From assembly GCA_041395625.1 (NCBI GenBank), contig JAWLAE010000002.1, positions 124,001-188,000 on the forward strand: a stretch of 64,000 nucleotides of DNA, read 5' to 3'. Below, piece by piece: positions 1-10,318 of the stretch. This DNA is from CADEED01 sp041395625 (GTDB lineage Bacteria; Pseudomonadota; Gammaproteobacteria; Steroidobacterales; Steroidobacteraceae). How positions within the stretch are numbered: the stretch's first letter is position 1; each line of letters starts with the position of its first letter. The notes below the pieces were generated by a model. That model was not told the origin of the DNA, ran no database searches, and worked only from the letters and a program-made list of their open reading frames with translations. Made by a program: the position numbers and the translations under genes.

Positions 1-2337
<2,337 letters not shown>

Positions 2338-2400
2338 GATTCCTCCCGGGTAATGGCTGCACGGCGACCAGCGAAAGGCGCCGCTTGCAGCAAGCCTGCA

Positions 2401-2429
2401 ATTATAGCCGTGCGCGCGGCGCCGACCAA
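2401..2429 (-). promoter_or_regulatory. Sigma-70-like promoter of acnA
   Basis: On the minus strand a perfect TATAAT (2406-2401) lies 17 bp downstream of TTGGTC (2429-2424). Transcription would begin near 2394 and give a leader of about 57 nt ending in the acnA ribosome binding site. The -35 box matches consensus at only three positions, so the call rests mainly on the -10 box and the spacing. Confidence 0.6.
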
Positions 2430-2440
2430 TCTTTCGCCGC

Positions 2441-3535
2441 TCAGCTCTGGCAGATGGATTCGATCACACCGCCACCGAGGCAGCGCTCGCCGTCGTAGAG
2501 CACTGCAAACTGGCCGGGTGTGACAGCACGTTGCGTCGCTGTGAACTCGAGCTGCACGCGGCCGCGATCCAGTACCGTTACGTTGCATGGCTGGTCAGCC
2601 TGACGGTAGCGAACCTTGGCGGCGGCCGCGAACTGTTTGCCTGGCGGCGTGGCGAGCCAGTGAAAATCTGCCGCCTCGAGTGCTGTGCTGGCGAGGCGTG
2701 GATGATCGTGACCTTGCACAACGATCAGTGCATTGCGAGCAGCGTCTTTGGCAGCGACGAACCAGGGTTGTTCCGCACGGCCGGGCTGACCGCCAATTGC
2801 GAGGCCGCCGCGCTGGCCGAGTGTGTAGAACGCCAACCCGCGATGCGTTCCCAAGCACTCATCGGCGTCCGACAGTATGGGGCCGGGAGACTCCGGCAGA
2901 TAGCGGGCCAGAAATTCCCGAAAGGGCCGCTCGCCGATGAAGCAAATGCCGGTGCTGTCGGGTTTGTCGAAGACGGGTAGGCCGGCAGCGCGCGCGACGG
3001 CGCGCACTTCGGTCTTGGTCAGTGCACCGAGTGGAAAACGTACGCGCTCGAAGTGTTCCGGTGCGACTGCATGCAGGAAGTACGATTGGTCTTTCGCTGA
3101 ATCCACGCCCTTGAGCAGGTGCACGGCATTGCCGCGGCGCTCGAGTCGCGCATAGTGACCGGTGGCAAACAACTCCGCCCCGAGTCGCTCGGCGTGCTGC
3201 AGGCAAACACCAAACTTGATCTCGCGGTTGCAGAGCACATCGGGATTCGGCGTCCGGCCGGCACGGTGCTCGGCGAGAAAATAGTCGAATACGCGCTGCC
3301 GGTACTGGTGTGCAAAACTGACTACGTGCAGCGGGATCGACAGTTCGGCTGCGACTGCGCGCGCATCCTGCAGGTCGCGCGCGTTGGTACAATAGCCGTC
3401 GTCGTCCTCGTCCCAGTTGCTCATGTATAGGCCATGCACGGCATGGCCCGCACGCTTCAATAGCAAAGCGGCGACGGCCGAATCGACACCGCCCGACAAG
3501 CCGACCAGGACGCGCTGAGTGCTCGTTGCAGTCAT
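2441..3535 (-). CDS. mnmA: tRNA-specific 2-thiouridylase MnmA
   Basis: MnmA adenylates uridine 34 in the wobble position of tRNA Lys, Glu and Gln and transfers sulfur to it, giving s2U34. At 364 residues it has the normal family length. The N-type ATP pyrophosphatase P-loop SGGVDS is at residues 14-19. The two catalytic cysteines are Cys102 in LCNREIKFG and Cys198 in TGICFIGERPF. The NudJ-like gene lies 42 bp upstream, the same nudJ-mnmA order as in E. coli, but hflD and purB do not follow as they do there. The start codon has no Shine-Dalgarno sequence, and a TACAAT hexamer sits 6 nt before it, so translation may be leaderless. Confidence 0.96.
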   Translation of the reverse strand: MTATSTQRVLVGLSGGVDSAVAALLLKRAGHAVHGLYMSNWDEDDDGYCTNARDLQDARAVAAELSIPLHVVSFAHQYRQRVFDYFLAEHRAGRTPNPDVLCNREIKFGVCLQHAERLGAELFATGHYARLERRGNAVHLLKGVDSAKDQSYFLHAVAPEHFERVRFPLGALTKTEVRAVARAAGLPVFDKPDSTGICFIGERPFREFLARYLPESPGPILSDADECLGTHRGLAFYTLGQRGGLAIGGQPGRAEQPWFVAAKDAARNALIVVQGHDHPRLASTALEAADFHWLATPPGKQFAAAAKVRYRQADQPCNVTVLDRGRVQLEFTATQRAVTPGQFAVLYDGERCLGGGVIESICQS

Positions 3536-3541
3536 GGCGCA

Positions 3542-3547
3542 ATTGTA
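3542..3547 (-). promoter_or_regulatory. Candidate -10 box immediately upstream of mnmA (leaderless arrangement)
   Basis: The minus strand carries TACAAT at 3547-3542, then exactly 6 nt, then the mnmA ATG (3535). No purine-rich ribosome binding site lies between. This is the spacing expected of a leaderless mRNA. I find no convincing -35 hexamer. Confidence 0.35.
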
Positions 3548-3577
3548 GCGCCGTGAGGCAATCAGCCAGCAGAATCG

Positions 3578-4063
3578 CTACAGATTCACGACCGCGCGCA
3601 CGTGGCACGCCGATTCGAGATCAAGGTACTGCACACTTTCCAGAGGGGCGCACCGGCCCGCTTCATAATCATCGATGCAACGCAGTACCAGAGGCGAACG
3701 CAGACGGGACTGCCAGCGACGCAGCTCGGTGCCCGACAGCCACAGCGCGCGTTCAATGCCTCGATCGAGTGTGCGTCCGGAATCGGGACCTTCGACCGTG
3801 CCGGCGAACGTAAAGCGCAGACTGGTGTGTTCCGTCAGCGGATTGCGCCACAGATACGTGCCGACGAGGCTCGTGGGCGTGAAACTGCAGGCGCTTTCCT
3901 CCAGTGTCTCGCGCACCACGGCATCGAGGAGCGTCTCACGGTCTTCGACATGGCCGCCGGGCTGGGTGATGACCAGCCGGCCGCGGATGCGTTCTTCGAT
4001 CAACAAGTACCTGCCGTCGCGTTCGGCGATGGCGGCGACGGTGACGGCGGGTCGATTGTTCAC
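3578..4063 (-). CDS. nudJ: Nudix hydrolase, NudJ-like (phosphatase NudJ family)
   Basis: This is a Nudix pyrophosphohydrolase of the NudJ type, whose E. coli member hydrolyses nucleoside di/triphosphates and thiamine pyrophosphates. The Nudix box GGHVEDRE...RETLEESA is clear, except that the usual glycine after the EE pair is alanine. I chose the GTG at 4063, giving NNRPAVTVAAIAERDGRYLL, because NudJ proteins begin just before this strand. The same frame stays open upstream to 4270, but that extension overlaps the preceding gene and reads like noise. It is about 161 residues long, close to the usual 150-160. Its place just before mnmA is the same as in E. coli and supports the call. Confidence 0.8.
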   Translation of the reverse strand: MNNRPAVTVAAIAERDGRYLLIEERIRGRLVITQPGGHVEDRETLLDAVVRETLEESACSFTPTSLVGTYLWRNPLTEHTSLRFTFAGTVEGPDSGRTLDRGIERALWLSGTELRRWQSRLRSPLVLRCIDDYEAGRCAPLESVQYLDLESACHVRAVVNL

Positions 4064-4091
4064 CAGCTTGGCATCCAGGACTGGCTGACGA

Positions 4092-4664
4092 CTAACGAGC
4101 AGCGCTTTGCAATGGCGATTCGAGATCGCTGCTGATCCACGCCGCATCGAATTCCGCCAGATGCATTCTGGCCACCGGCCCGTTGTCGTAGTCGGCGACG
4201 CCATCCCAACTGTCGGCGTGCACGCGGTAGACGATCGCACGATCGTCGGCGATGACATACGCGGCAGCATTCCCGGTGAACGGGGTGAGTGCAGCGCGCA
4301 TCTCGATGTAACTGGTCAAGCGCCGACTCATCGCCAGGAAGCGATGCTGATCCCGGCCATAGTCAGGATTGTGGCCTACCAGAACCCGTACCTTGGCGAA
4401 ACGACGCGCCAATACGAAGCGTTTCACGATTTCGAGGAACTCCGTCTGATCGTACAGATCGGGTTCGAGGTCGGGGGTGTAGATCGACAGCAGTCGGCGT
4501 GCCGACGTTGCGACCCGATTGACCGATGTCCGCAATTCGCCGAGCGAGCTGACCACCTCGACCGAGCCGTCGACGCGTTCGCGAGTGAGGCTGGCCAGCG
4601 GCGGGCCCGCGGCAGCCCCCACTCCCTGCGTCAAAATCCCAAGTTCGAATTCCCCGCTGGCCAT
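4092..4664 (-). CDS. Protein of unknown function, possibly DUF7931 (PLD-like fold)
   Basis: I do not recognise this gene with certainty. It encodes about 190 residues with no signal peptide or membrane segment. The middle (RRLLSIYTPDLEPDLYDQ, then RRFAKVRVLVG) and the end (YDNGPVARMHLAEFDAAW) recall uncharacterised gammaproteobacterial proteins I know as DUF7931, sometimes described as phospholipase D-like. No HKD motif is visible, so catalysis cannot be claimed. I prefer the ATG at 4664 (MASGEFELG); an in-frame ATG at 4721 would add 19 residues. It is followed 28 bp later by the NudJ-like gene and occupies the purB-nudJ interval. The domain assignment is from memory and tentative. Confidence 0.6.
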   Translation of the reverse strand: MASGEFELGILTQGVGAAAGPPLASLTRERVDGSVEVVSSLGELRTSVNRVATSARRLLSIYTPDLEPDLYDQTEFLEIVKRFVLARRFAKVRVLVGHNPDYGRDQHRFLAMSRRLTSYIEMRAALTPFTGNAAAYVIADDRAIVYRVHADSWDGVADYDNGPVARMHLAEFDAAWISSDLESPLQSAAR

Positions 4665-4829
4665 CGTGGCGAATAGATCCCTGTGCCGAGTGCGCGGTAT
4701 CCCCCGCGCGGCACGCAACATAAACGGGTAGCTGGTTGCAGGGATGCGCGCTGCATCACGAAAAGCAGTCTGCTGCGGTGCGCTGCCGCCAGAAACGAGT
4801 GATGAGTCGCAGTGTAGAGCCGCCGTAGG

Positions 4830-6194
4830 TCAGGCTTTGCGAGCCAGTTGCGCCGCCAGTCCGACATAATCTGCCGGTTGGATGGCGAGCAGGCGGGCTC
4901 GCTCGGCAGGCACCAATGGCAGGCTGGCGATGAATTCCGCCAACATGGGCTGATCGATGCGTTGTCCGCGCGTGAAGTCTTTCAGCGTTTCATAGCCGTG
5001 CGGTACGCCAGCCGCGCGCAGCACGGTTTGAATCGCTTCGCCTAGCACCTCGTGCGCTGCGCCGAGTTCCGCGGCGATACGCGCCGGGTCTGCTTCGATC
5101 TTGCCGAGACCACGCGCCAGTGAATGCCAGGCGATCTGGCTGTGTGCCAGCGCGACACCAACGTTGCGTAGCACAGTCGAGTCCGTCAGGTCCCGCTGCC
5201 AGCGCGAGACCGGCAACTTGTCCGAGAAGTGCCGCAGCAACGTATTGGCGAGCCCCAGGTTGCCCTCGGCATTCTCGAAATCGATCGGGTTGACCTTGTG
5301 CGGCATGGTCGACGAGCCAACTTCACCCGCAGCCGCACGTTGGCGCAGGTAGCCAAGCGACACATAGCCCCAGATATCGCGCGCCAGGTCGATCAGTATT
5401 ACGTTCGTAGCAGCCACAGCATCCGCATACTCGGCGATCCAGTCATGCGGTTCGATCTGTGTCGTGTATTCATTCCACGTGAGGTCGAGTGATTCGACGA
5501 ATCGCCGGCTGACACCCGGCCAGTCCACCGTGGGCAGCGCAGCAACGTGCGCGTTGTAGTTTCCCACCGCGCCATTCCATTTGCCGAGTATTTCCACGGC
5601 ATGCCAGCGCCGCCGTGCCCTTACCAAGCGTGCGACCACGTTGGCGAACTCTTTGCCGAGTGTCGTTGGACTCGCCGGCTGGCCATGCGTGCGGGCCAGC
5701 ATCGCGAGCGCCGCGTTGTCATGCGCCAGGGCGCGCAGTGTTGCGATCAGCCCATCGAGATGCGTCAGCATGTGGACGCGGGCGCGCTGCAGCATACGTG
5801 CATACGCCAGGTTGTTGATGTCCTCCGAGGTGCAGCCGAAGTGGACCAACTCGAGCGTTGCGGCGTTCGCGCCAACGACTTGCAGCTGGTCGCGCACGTA
5901 GTATTCCACCGCTTTCACGTCGTGGTTGATGCGTTGTTCGATCGCCTTGACCTCCGCTGCGGCGGTGGCTGCAGGTTGTGCGGCCAGTGAATTGGCGCTG
6001 GCATGAACCGCGGGCGACAGCGGCTCACGCAGAATCTGGGGCACCTCGCTCGTTAGCGCGAGCAGCCAGGCCGCCTCGACGCGGATTCGTTCGCGAATCA
6101 GCCCGCTTTCACTTAGGTGGTCGCGCAGCGTATCGACAGCACGCCCGTAGCGACCGTCAACCGGTGACAAGGCTGTGAGGGAATCGAGGTCCAT
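4830..6194 (-). CDS. purB: Adenylosuccinate lyase
   Basis: PurB catalyses two steps of purine synthesis: SAICAR to AICAR plus fumarate, and adenylosuccinate to AMP plus fumarate. The start MDLDSLTALSPVDGRYG matches the family N-terminus, giving 454 residues (E. coli 456). The same frame is open upstream to 6329, but that part is not PurB-like. The fumarase/aspartase superfamily signature GSSTMPHKVNPIDFENAEG is intact, and the TSEDINN and THGQPASPTTLGKE segments are present. It is divergent from fumC, another superfamily member that also releases or uses fumarate. No ribosome binding site is obvious before the ATG. Confidence 0.96.
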   Translation of the reverse strand: MDLDSLTALSPVDGRYGRAVDTLRDHLSESGLIRERIRVEAAWLLALTSEVPQILREPLSPAVHASANSLAAQPAATAAAEVKAIEQRINHDVKAVEYYVRDQLQVVGANAATLELVHFGCTSEDINNLAYARMLQRARVHMLTHLDGLIATLRALAHDNAALAMLARTHGQPASPTTLGKEFANVVARLVRARRRWHAVEILGKWNGAVGNYNAHVAALPTVDWPGVSRRFVESLDLTWNEYTTQIEPHDWIAEYADAVAATNVILIDLARDIWGYVSLGYLRQRAAAGEVGSSTMPHKVNPIDFENAEGNLGLANTLLRHFSDKLPVSRWQRDLTDSTVLRNVGVALAHSQIAWHSLARGLGKIEADPARIAAELGAAHEVLGEAIQTVLRAAGVPHGYETLKDFTRGQRIDQPMLAEFIASLPLVPAERARLLAIQPADYVGLAAQLARKA

Positions 6195-6209
6195 CGTGGT
6201 AAATCGCTT

Positions 6210-6218
6210 TGCTAGAAT
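6210..6218 (+). promoter_or_regulatory. Extended -10 promoter candidate for fumC
   Basis: TGC followed by TAGAAT (6213-6218) forms an extended -10 element in the purB-fumC divergent gap. Transcription would start near 6225, about 67 nt before the fumC ATG. No good -35 box is seen, which is tolerated for extended -10 promoters. Confidence 0.45.
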
Positions 6219-6291
6219 CGCCCATGATAGCGCATGACGCGGCTCGCGCGGATTGCTGTCAGTTCCGCCCGACCAGTGCCTGCCAGGACTT

Positions 6292-7695
6292 ATGCCGAAT
6301 ACCGAGACCAGAATAGAGCGCGATAGCATGGGCGAGCTGGCCGTGCCGGCGGCTGCGCTGTGGGGGGCGCAGACTCAGCGGGCCGTCGAGAATTTCAGAT
6401 TGCAAGGCGGCGCCATGCCGCGCGAGTTCATCGCCGCACTCGGACTCGTCAAGCAGGCCGCGGCGTTGGCTAACCAGTCGCTTGGCCTATTGTCGCCACC
6501 GATGGGCGCGGCGATCGCAACCGCTGCGGCGGCGGTAGCGGCCGGTCAACACGATCCGGCATTCCCGGTCGATATTTTTCAGACCGGCAGCGGCACCAGC
6601 TCGAACATGAACGCCAACGAGGTGATCGCCGCATTGGCGAGTTCGCAGCTCGGCAGTCCGGTGCATCCGAATGATCACGTCAATCTCGGGCAGAGCAGCA
6701 ACGACGTGGTGCCTACTGCCATCCATGTGAGCGTCGCGCTGCAGTGGCGGCAGGCGCTCGCTCCGGCGCTCACGCAGCTGGCGACGAGCATCGAGCAGCG
6801 CGAGCGCGACCTGGCGGCTGTCACCAAGACGGGGCGCACGCACTTGATGGATGCGATGCCGGTCACTTTCGCGCAGGAGCTTTCCGGCTGGCGTGCACAG
6901 GTTGAAGCCGCTGCCGCGCGTTTCGCTGGCGCATTGCCGCGCGTGCTGCAACTGGCGCAAGGTGGCACTGCGGTCGGCACGGGCGTCAATTGTCATGCCG
7001 AGTTTCCGGCCCGCTTCTGTGCGGAGCTCAGCCGGCTCACCGGGCTGTCGTTCGTGCCCGCACCTAACTACTTTGCCGCGCTGGCCTCGCAGGACACGAG
7101 TGTCGAGTGGTCCGCACACATGCGTGGCCTGGCGCTGGTGTTCCTCAAGATTTGCAATGACCTACGCTGGATGGCGAGCGGACCGCTCGCCGGCCTCGGT
7201 GAGATCGAGTTGCCGAAACTGCAGCCTGGCAGCAGCATCATGCCTGGCAAGGTAAACCCAGTGATACCTGAGGCTGTCGCCATGGCGGCGGCGCAGGTGA
7301 TCGGCTGGGACAGTGCCATCACGATCGCTGGCCAATCAGGCAATTTCCAGCTCAACGTCATGCTGCCCTTGATCGCCAACAATCTGATCTGCGGAACTCG
7401 ACTATGTGCCGCATCAGCCAGCGCGCTTGCGACGCAGGCGGTGGCCGGTCTGGTCGTGCGCGAGGCGCATGTCGCGGAACAGTTGGCGCGCAATCCCATG
7501 CTCGCCACCGCGCTGAATCCCCTGATCGGGTACGACAAAGCGGTGTTGATCGCCAAACGAGCCCACGCTGAAGGGCGGTCGGTGCTCGAGGTGGCGATCG
7601 AGGAGTCAGGCCTCAGCCGCGAAGTGCTGGAAAAGCTGCTCGACCCGCTGGCGCTCACGCGTGGTGGGCTGGCACATTGGGACCGACACGAATGA
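6292..7695 (+). CDS. fumC: Class II fumarate hydratase
   Basis: FumC is the iron-independent, oxidant-stable fumarase that hydrates fumarate to L-malate in the TCA cycle. The chosen start MPNTETRIERDSMGELAVP gives 467 residues, the same length as E. coli FumC, and has AGGA 5 nt before it; an in-frame start at 6253 lies in leader sequence. The signature GSSIMPGKVNPV is intact, and TGSGTSSNMNANEV and SSNDVVPTAIHV are typical substrate-binding segments. The stop codon overlaps the next gene's start as ATGA, so the NudL-like gene is probably translationally coupled. Confidence 0.97.
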   Translation: MPNTETRIERDSMGELAVPAAALWGAQTQRAVENFRLQGGAMPREFIAALGLVKQAAALANQSLGLLSPPMGAAIATAAAAVAAGQHDPAFPVDIFQTGSGTSSNMNANEVIAALASSQLGSPVHPNDHVNLGQSSNDVVPTAIHVSVALQWRQALAPALTQLATSIEQRERDLAAVTKTGRTHLMDAMPVTFAQELSGWRAQVEAAAARFAGALPRVLQLAQGGTAVGTGVNCHAEFPARFCAELSRLTGLSFVPAPNYFAALASQDTSVEWSAHMRGLALVFLKICNDLRWMASGPLAGLGEIELPKLQPGSSIMPGKVNPVIPEAVAMAAAQVIGWDSAITIAGQSGNFQLNVMLPLIANNLICGTRLCAASASALATQAVAGLVVREAHVAEQLARNPMLATALNPLIGYDKAVLIAKRAHAEGRSVLEVAIEESGLSREVLEKLLDPLALTRGGLAHWDRHE

Positions 7696-8324
7696 CCCCG
7701 TGGCGCGACAGATTCGTGGCTTGTTTTTGCCAGTCGACACCGCTCCATGATGAGACGCAATGGTGCCTGTCTGGCATGAGCGCCGCGCATAGCCAACGGT
7801 TCCTGCAGCATTTTCCGCCTGATCCAGTCCACGCTGCGGTGCTGGTGCCGTTGATCGATCGCCCGCAAGGCATGACTGTACTGCTGACCGTGCGGGCTCA
7901 TGGGCTGAAGAATCACGCGGCACAAGTCAGCTTTCCCGGCGGACGCGTCGATCCGGGCGACGATGGACCGCGGGCAGCCGCCTTGCGCGAAGCGCAGGAA
8001 GAAATCGGCCTGGCGCCGTCCCTGGTCGAGGTCATCGGCTACCTCCCGGACCATCTGGTCGTTAGCGGTTATCGTGTTACGCCCGTACTGGGCCTGGTCG
8101 ATCCGCAGCATCAGCTGGCGCTCAATCCGCTTGAGGTAATCGAAACTTTCGAAGTGCCGGTCGAGCATATATTTGATCCCGCCAACCATCTGTCACGCCG
8201 CCGTCGTTTCGACAATGGCGATGAAGTCGAGATCTACGACATTCCTTTCGGTCAGCACCACATCTGGGGCGCCACTGCCGGCATGTTGTTGTCGCTGTAT
8301 AGGGTGTTAGTTGAAGGCGACTGA
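7692..8324 (+). CDS. CoA pyrophosphatase-like Nudix hydrolase (NudL family)
   Basis: This is a Nudix hydrolase of the NudL/CoA pyrophosphatase group, which cleaves coenzyme A to phosphopantetheine and 3',5'-ADP. The group-specific segment LLTVRAHGLKNHAAQVSF leads into the Nudix region GGRVDPGDDG...LREAQEEIGL. It has 210 residues, within the family's range. The ATG overlaps the fumC stop as ATGA, and mazG begins inside its 3' end, so fumC, this gene and mazG probably form one transcript. CoA as substrate is inferred from family membership only. Confidence 0.88.
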   Translation: MTPWRDRFVACFCQSTPLHDETQWCLSGMSAAHSQRFLQHFPPDPVHAAVLVPLIDRPQGMTVLLTVRAHGLKNHAAQVSFPGGRVDPGDDGPRAAALREAQEEIGLAPSLVEVIGYLPDHLVVSGYRVTPVLGLVDPQHQLALNPLEVIETFEVPVEHIFDPANHLSRRRRFDNGDEVEIYDIPFGQHHIWGATAGMLLSLYRVLVEGD

Positions 8325-9105
8325 TTTGTCTGGGCGCGGGCCACCGATCGTGCGTCTGCGCGTCATCATGGCGCGGCTGCGCGATCCCGCGCGCGGTTGT
8401 CCCTGGGATCGCGAGCAGACATTCGCGACGATTGCGCCGTTTACCATCGAAGAAGCATATGAGGTCGCCGACGCGATCGCGCGCAACGAGCCTGCGGCCT
8501 TGCGCGACGAGCTGGGCGATTTGTTGTTTCAGGTGGTTTTCCACGCCAGGCTGGCCGAGGAACGCGACTGGTTCGATTTCGACGCGGTGGCGAGCGCGAT
8601 CTGCGACAAGCTCGAACGACGTCATCCGCATGTCTTCGGGGATGAGGATATCCAGACCGCTGCCGACCAGTCGCGGGCCTGGGATGCGCACAAGGCGCGC
8701 GAGCGGAGTTCACGCGGCAACGCAGGTTTGCTGGATGATGTGCCGCTCGCCTTGCCCGCGCTGGCGCGCGCCGCCAAGCTCGGCAAGCGCGCTGCACGCG
8801 TCCGTTTCGACTGGCCTGATGCGGGTGGTGTACGCGCCAAGGTAGATGAGGAGTTGCGTGAGGTTGACAGCGCACAGGATGCCGCCGGCATCGCGGAGGA
8901 AATTGGGGATCTGCTGTTCACCGTGGCGAACTGGGCGCGTCATCTGGGCGTTGACCCGGAGGAGTCCCTGCGGCTGGCCAATGCCAAGTTCGAGCGGCGA
9001 TTTCGTCAAATGGAGAAGTTGGCAGCCGAGCGGTCGATGGCGCTCGGTGAGCTCGATCCGGATGGGCTGGAGCGGCTCTGGGCGGCTGCCAAGCGCACGA
9101 CATGA
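8311..9105 (+). CDS. mazG: Nucleoside triphosphate pyrophosphohydrolase MazG
   Basis: MazG hydrolyses (d)NTPs to NMPs and pyrophosphate, a house-cleaning role that in E. coli also affects ppGpp-linked survival. The N-terminal all-alpha pyrophosphatase motif is clear: RLRDPARGCPWDREQTF, then EEAYEVADAI and ELGDLLFQVVFHA. A second MazG-like repeat follows (EEIGDLLFTVANWARHLG). The TTG at 8311 is chosen because AGGG lies 7 nt upstream; it makes the gene overlap its neighbour by 14 bp. A GTG at 8350 could give a protein 13 residues shorter. The product is 264 residues (E. coli 263). It ends a probable fumC-nudL-mazG transcript. Confidence 0.94.
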   Translation: MKATDLSGRGPPIVRLRVIMARLRDPARGCPWDREQTFATIAPFTIEEAYEVADAIARNEPAALRDELGDLLFQVVFHARLAEERDWFDFDAVASAICDKLERRHPHVFGDEDIQTAADQSRAWDAHKARERSSRGNAGLLDDVPLALPALARAAKLGKRAARVRFDWPDAGGVRAKVDEELREVDSAQDAAGIAEEIGDLLFTVANWARHLGVDPEESLRLANAKFERRFRQMEKLAAERSMALGELDPDGLERLWAAAKRTT

Positions 9106-9213
9106 GCGCTCGTGCCTGTGGGTTCAGTAGTCATTCATCGTCGCGGCTTTAGGCTGTCTCCATGGTCGATATAGCACCTATGGTGGTGCGACGACCTGCC
9201 AAGTGAGGCAGTC

Positions 9214-9876
9214 ATGTTCAGCAAACGTTCGCAAGCAACCCTGTCGGTGGCAGCGGCCGCCGTTGCGCTGGCCCTGGGCGCCAGCTCAGTTCTGGCCGGC
9301 GATGGCCGCAATGCAGTGGACGACCGCTACGGCAACGGTCGATACGACGGTTACGACTACGCCCGCGTAATCGATGTCGATCCGATCCGCACGCGGGTCC
9401 GTGTACGTACGCCGCAGCGCGAGTGCTGGCAGGAGACCCGCTACGACGATCGAGGCTATGACGACGGCTATGGCTACAGCTACGGCGACAGTCGCTACGC
9501 TGGTGGTCGCGCGCCGCAGTCGGCGGGTTCGATGATTCTAGGTGGCATCATTGGCGCCGCGGTCGGCAACCAGATAGGTAGTGGCGACGGGCGGCGCGCT
9601 GCCACGGTGGCGGGCGCCATCATCGGCTCGGCAGTCGGGCATGACGCCGCAGCACGACGCGATGCACGCCAGAGCTACGCTCGCGGGCGTGACGATTACC
9701 GCGGCCGCGAGTACGCAGTCGAGCGCTGCGAGACGCGCTACCGCGACGACTGGGAAGAGCGCATCGACGGCTATCGTGTCACCTACGAATACAATGGCAT
9801 GCGTCAGACTACGCGGCTGCCATATGATCCGGGCGAGCGCGTCCGTGTGCGTGTCGATGTCCGGCCGGTGCGTTGA
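9214..9876 (+). CDS. Glycine-zipper 2TM domain envelope protein
   Basis: This is an exported envelope protein of about 220 residues. A signal peptide covers roughly residues 1-29 (hydrophobic core AAAAVALALGASSVLA). A low-complexity, Tyr/Asp/Gly-rich segment follows, and then the glycine zipper GSMILGGIIGAAVGNQIGSG, repeated as VAGAIIGSAVGHDAA, at about residues 108-148. The C-terminal third is Arg/Tyr-rich and basic with two cysteines flanking the zipper region. Glycine-zipper 2TM proteins resemble the rickettsial 17 kDa antigen and associate with the outer membrane; the exact role is unknown. It has its own GAGG ribosome binding site and is followed by a strong terminator, so it is probably monocistronic. 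Confidence 0.82.
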   Translation: MFSKRSQATLSVAAAAVALALGASSVLAGDGRNAVDDRYGNGRYDGYDYARVIDVDPIRTRVRVRTPQRECWQETRYDDRGYDDGYGYSYGDSRYAGGRAPQSAGSMILGGIIGAAVGNQIGSGDGRRAATVAGAIIGSAVGHDAAARRDARQSYARGRDDYRGREYAVERCETRYRDDWEERIDGYRVTYEYNGMRQTTRLPYDPGERVRVRVDVRPVR

Positions 9877-9915
9877 CGCAATCTGGCCAATTCGACGCGC
9901 TGAACAGCGCGGCGA

Positions 9916-9947
9916 CTGCGCGGGCGGTGAACGCCCGCGCAGTTTTT
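9916..9947 (+). terminator. Rho-independent terminator after the glycine-zipper gene
   Basis: A perfect 11-bp stem (CTGCGCGGGCG at 9916-9926, CGCCCGCGCAG at 9932-9942) closes a GTGAA loop and is followed directly by five T. It lies 40 bp past the glycine-zipper stop codon and insulates the PepSY/PhoPQ genes downstream. Confidence 0.92.
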
Positions 9948-9963
9948 GGCTTGCCATCTGACG

Positions 9964-9969
9964 TAGAAT
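9964..9969 (+). promoter_or_regulatory. Candidate -10 box for the PepSY-phoP-phoQ transcript
   Basis: TAGAAT lies between the terminator and the PepSY gene, 10 nt before its ATG. Transcription from it would start about 4 nt before the ATG, so the message would be nearly leaderless. No good -35 box is visible, as would be expected if an activator is needed. Confidence 0.35.
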
Positions 9970-9979
9970 CCATCGTGTT

Positions 9980-10306
9980 ATGACACTTTGCCGCAAACGC
10001 CTCGTTTCCGTGCTGGCCTGCAGCTTGCTGCCGGCCCTGCAGCTGTGGGCGGCCGGCAACGCGATGGCGAAGTCCGCAGGTTCCCAGTTCGGTCCGACCC
10101 AGCGGGCGCCCCTGCATGTTGCGTTAGCCGATGGCATCTCAATCGACGAAGCGGTCAGTCGCGCGGAACGGCGCTACGGCGCCCGCGTGGTCCGCGCCGA
10201 GACGATCGAGCGCGACGGCAGGCAGATCTATGTGCTGCGCATGCTGTCCGACGATGGGCGCGTGTTCGTCGTGCGGATTGCCGCCAGCAATGGCGCGTTT
10301 CTCTAG
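9980..10306 (+). CDS. Small exported PepSY-like protein
   Basis: This is a 108-residue protein with a signal peptide (basic MTLCRKRL, hydrophobic core to about residue 25) and a mature part that fits a PepSY-type fold: ISIDEAVSRAERRYGARVVRAE, then RDGRQIYVLRMLSDDGRVFVVRI. PepSY domains are often periplasmic and are thought to modulate proteases or sensors. It lies 12 bp upstream of the response regulator, on the same strand. A role as periplasmic modulator of the PhoQ-like sensor is inference from position only. The domain call rests on the sequence pattern. Confidence 0.78.
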   Translation: MTLCRKRLVSVLACSLLPALQLWAAGNAMAKSAGSQFGPTQRAPLHVALADGISIDEAVSRAERRYGARVVRAETIERDGRQIYVLRMLSDDGRVFVVRIAASNGAFL

Positions 10307-10318
10307 TCAGGCCAGGCA

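Noticed and set aside
7068..8189. 373-codon minus-strand frame across fumC and the NudL-like gene
   Set aside because: It is a shadow of two well-supported plus-strand genes.
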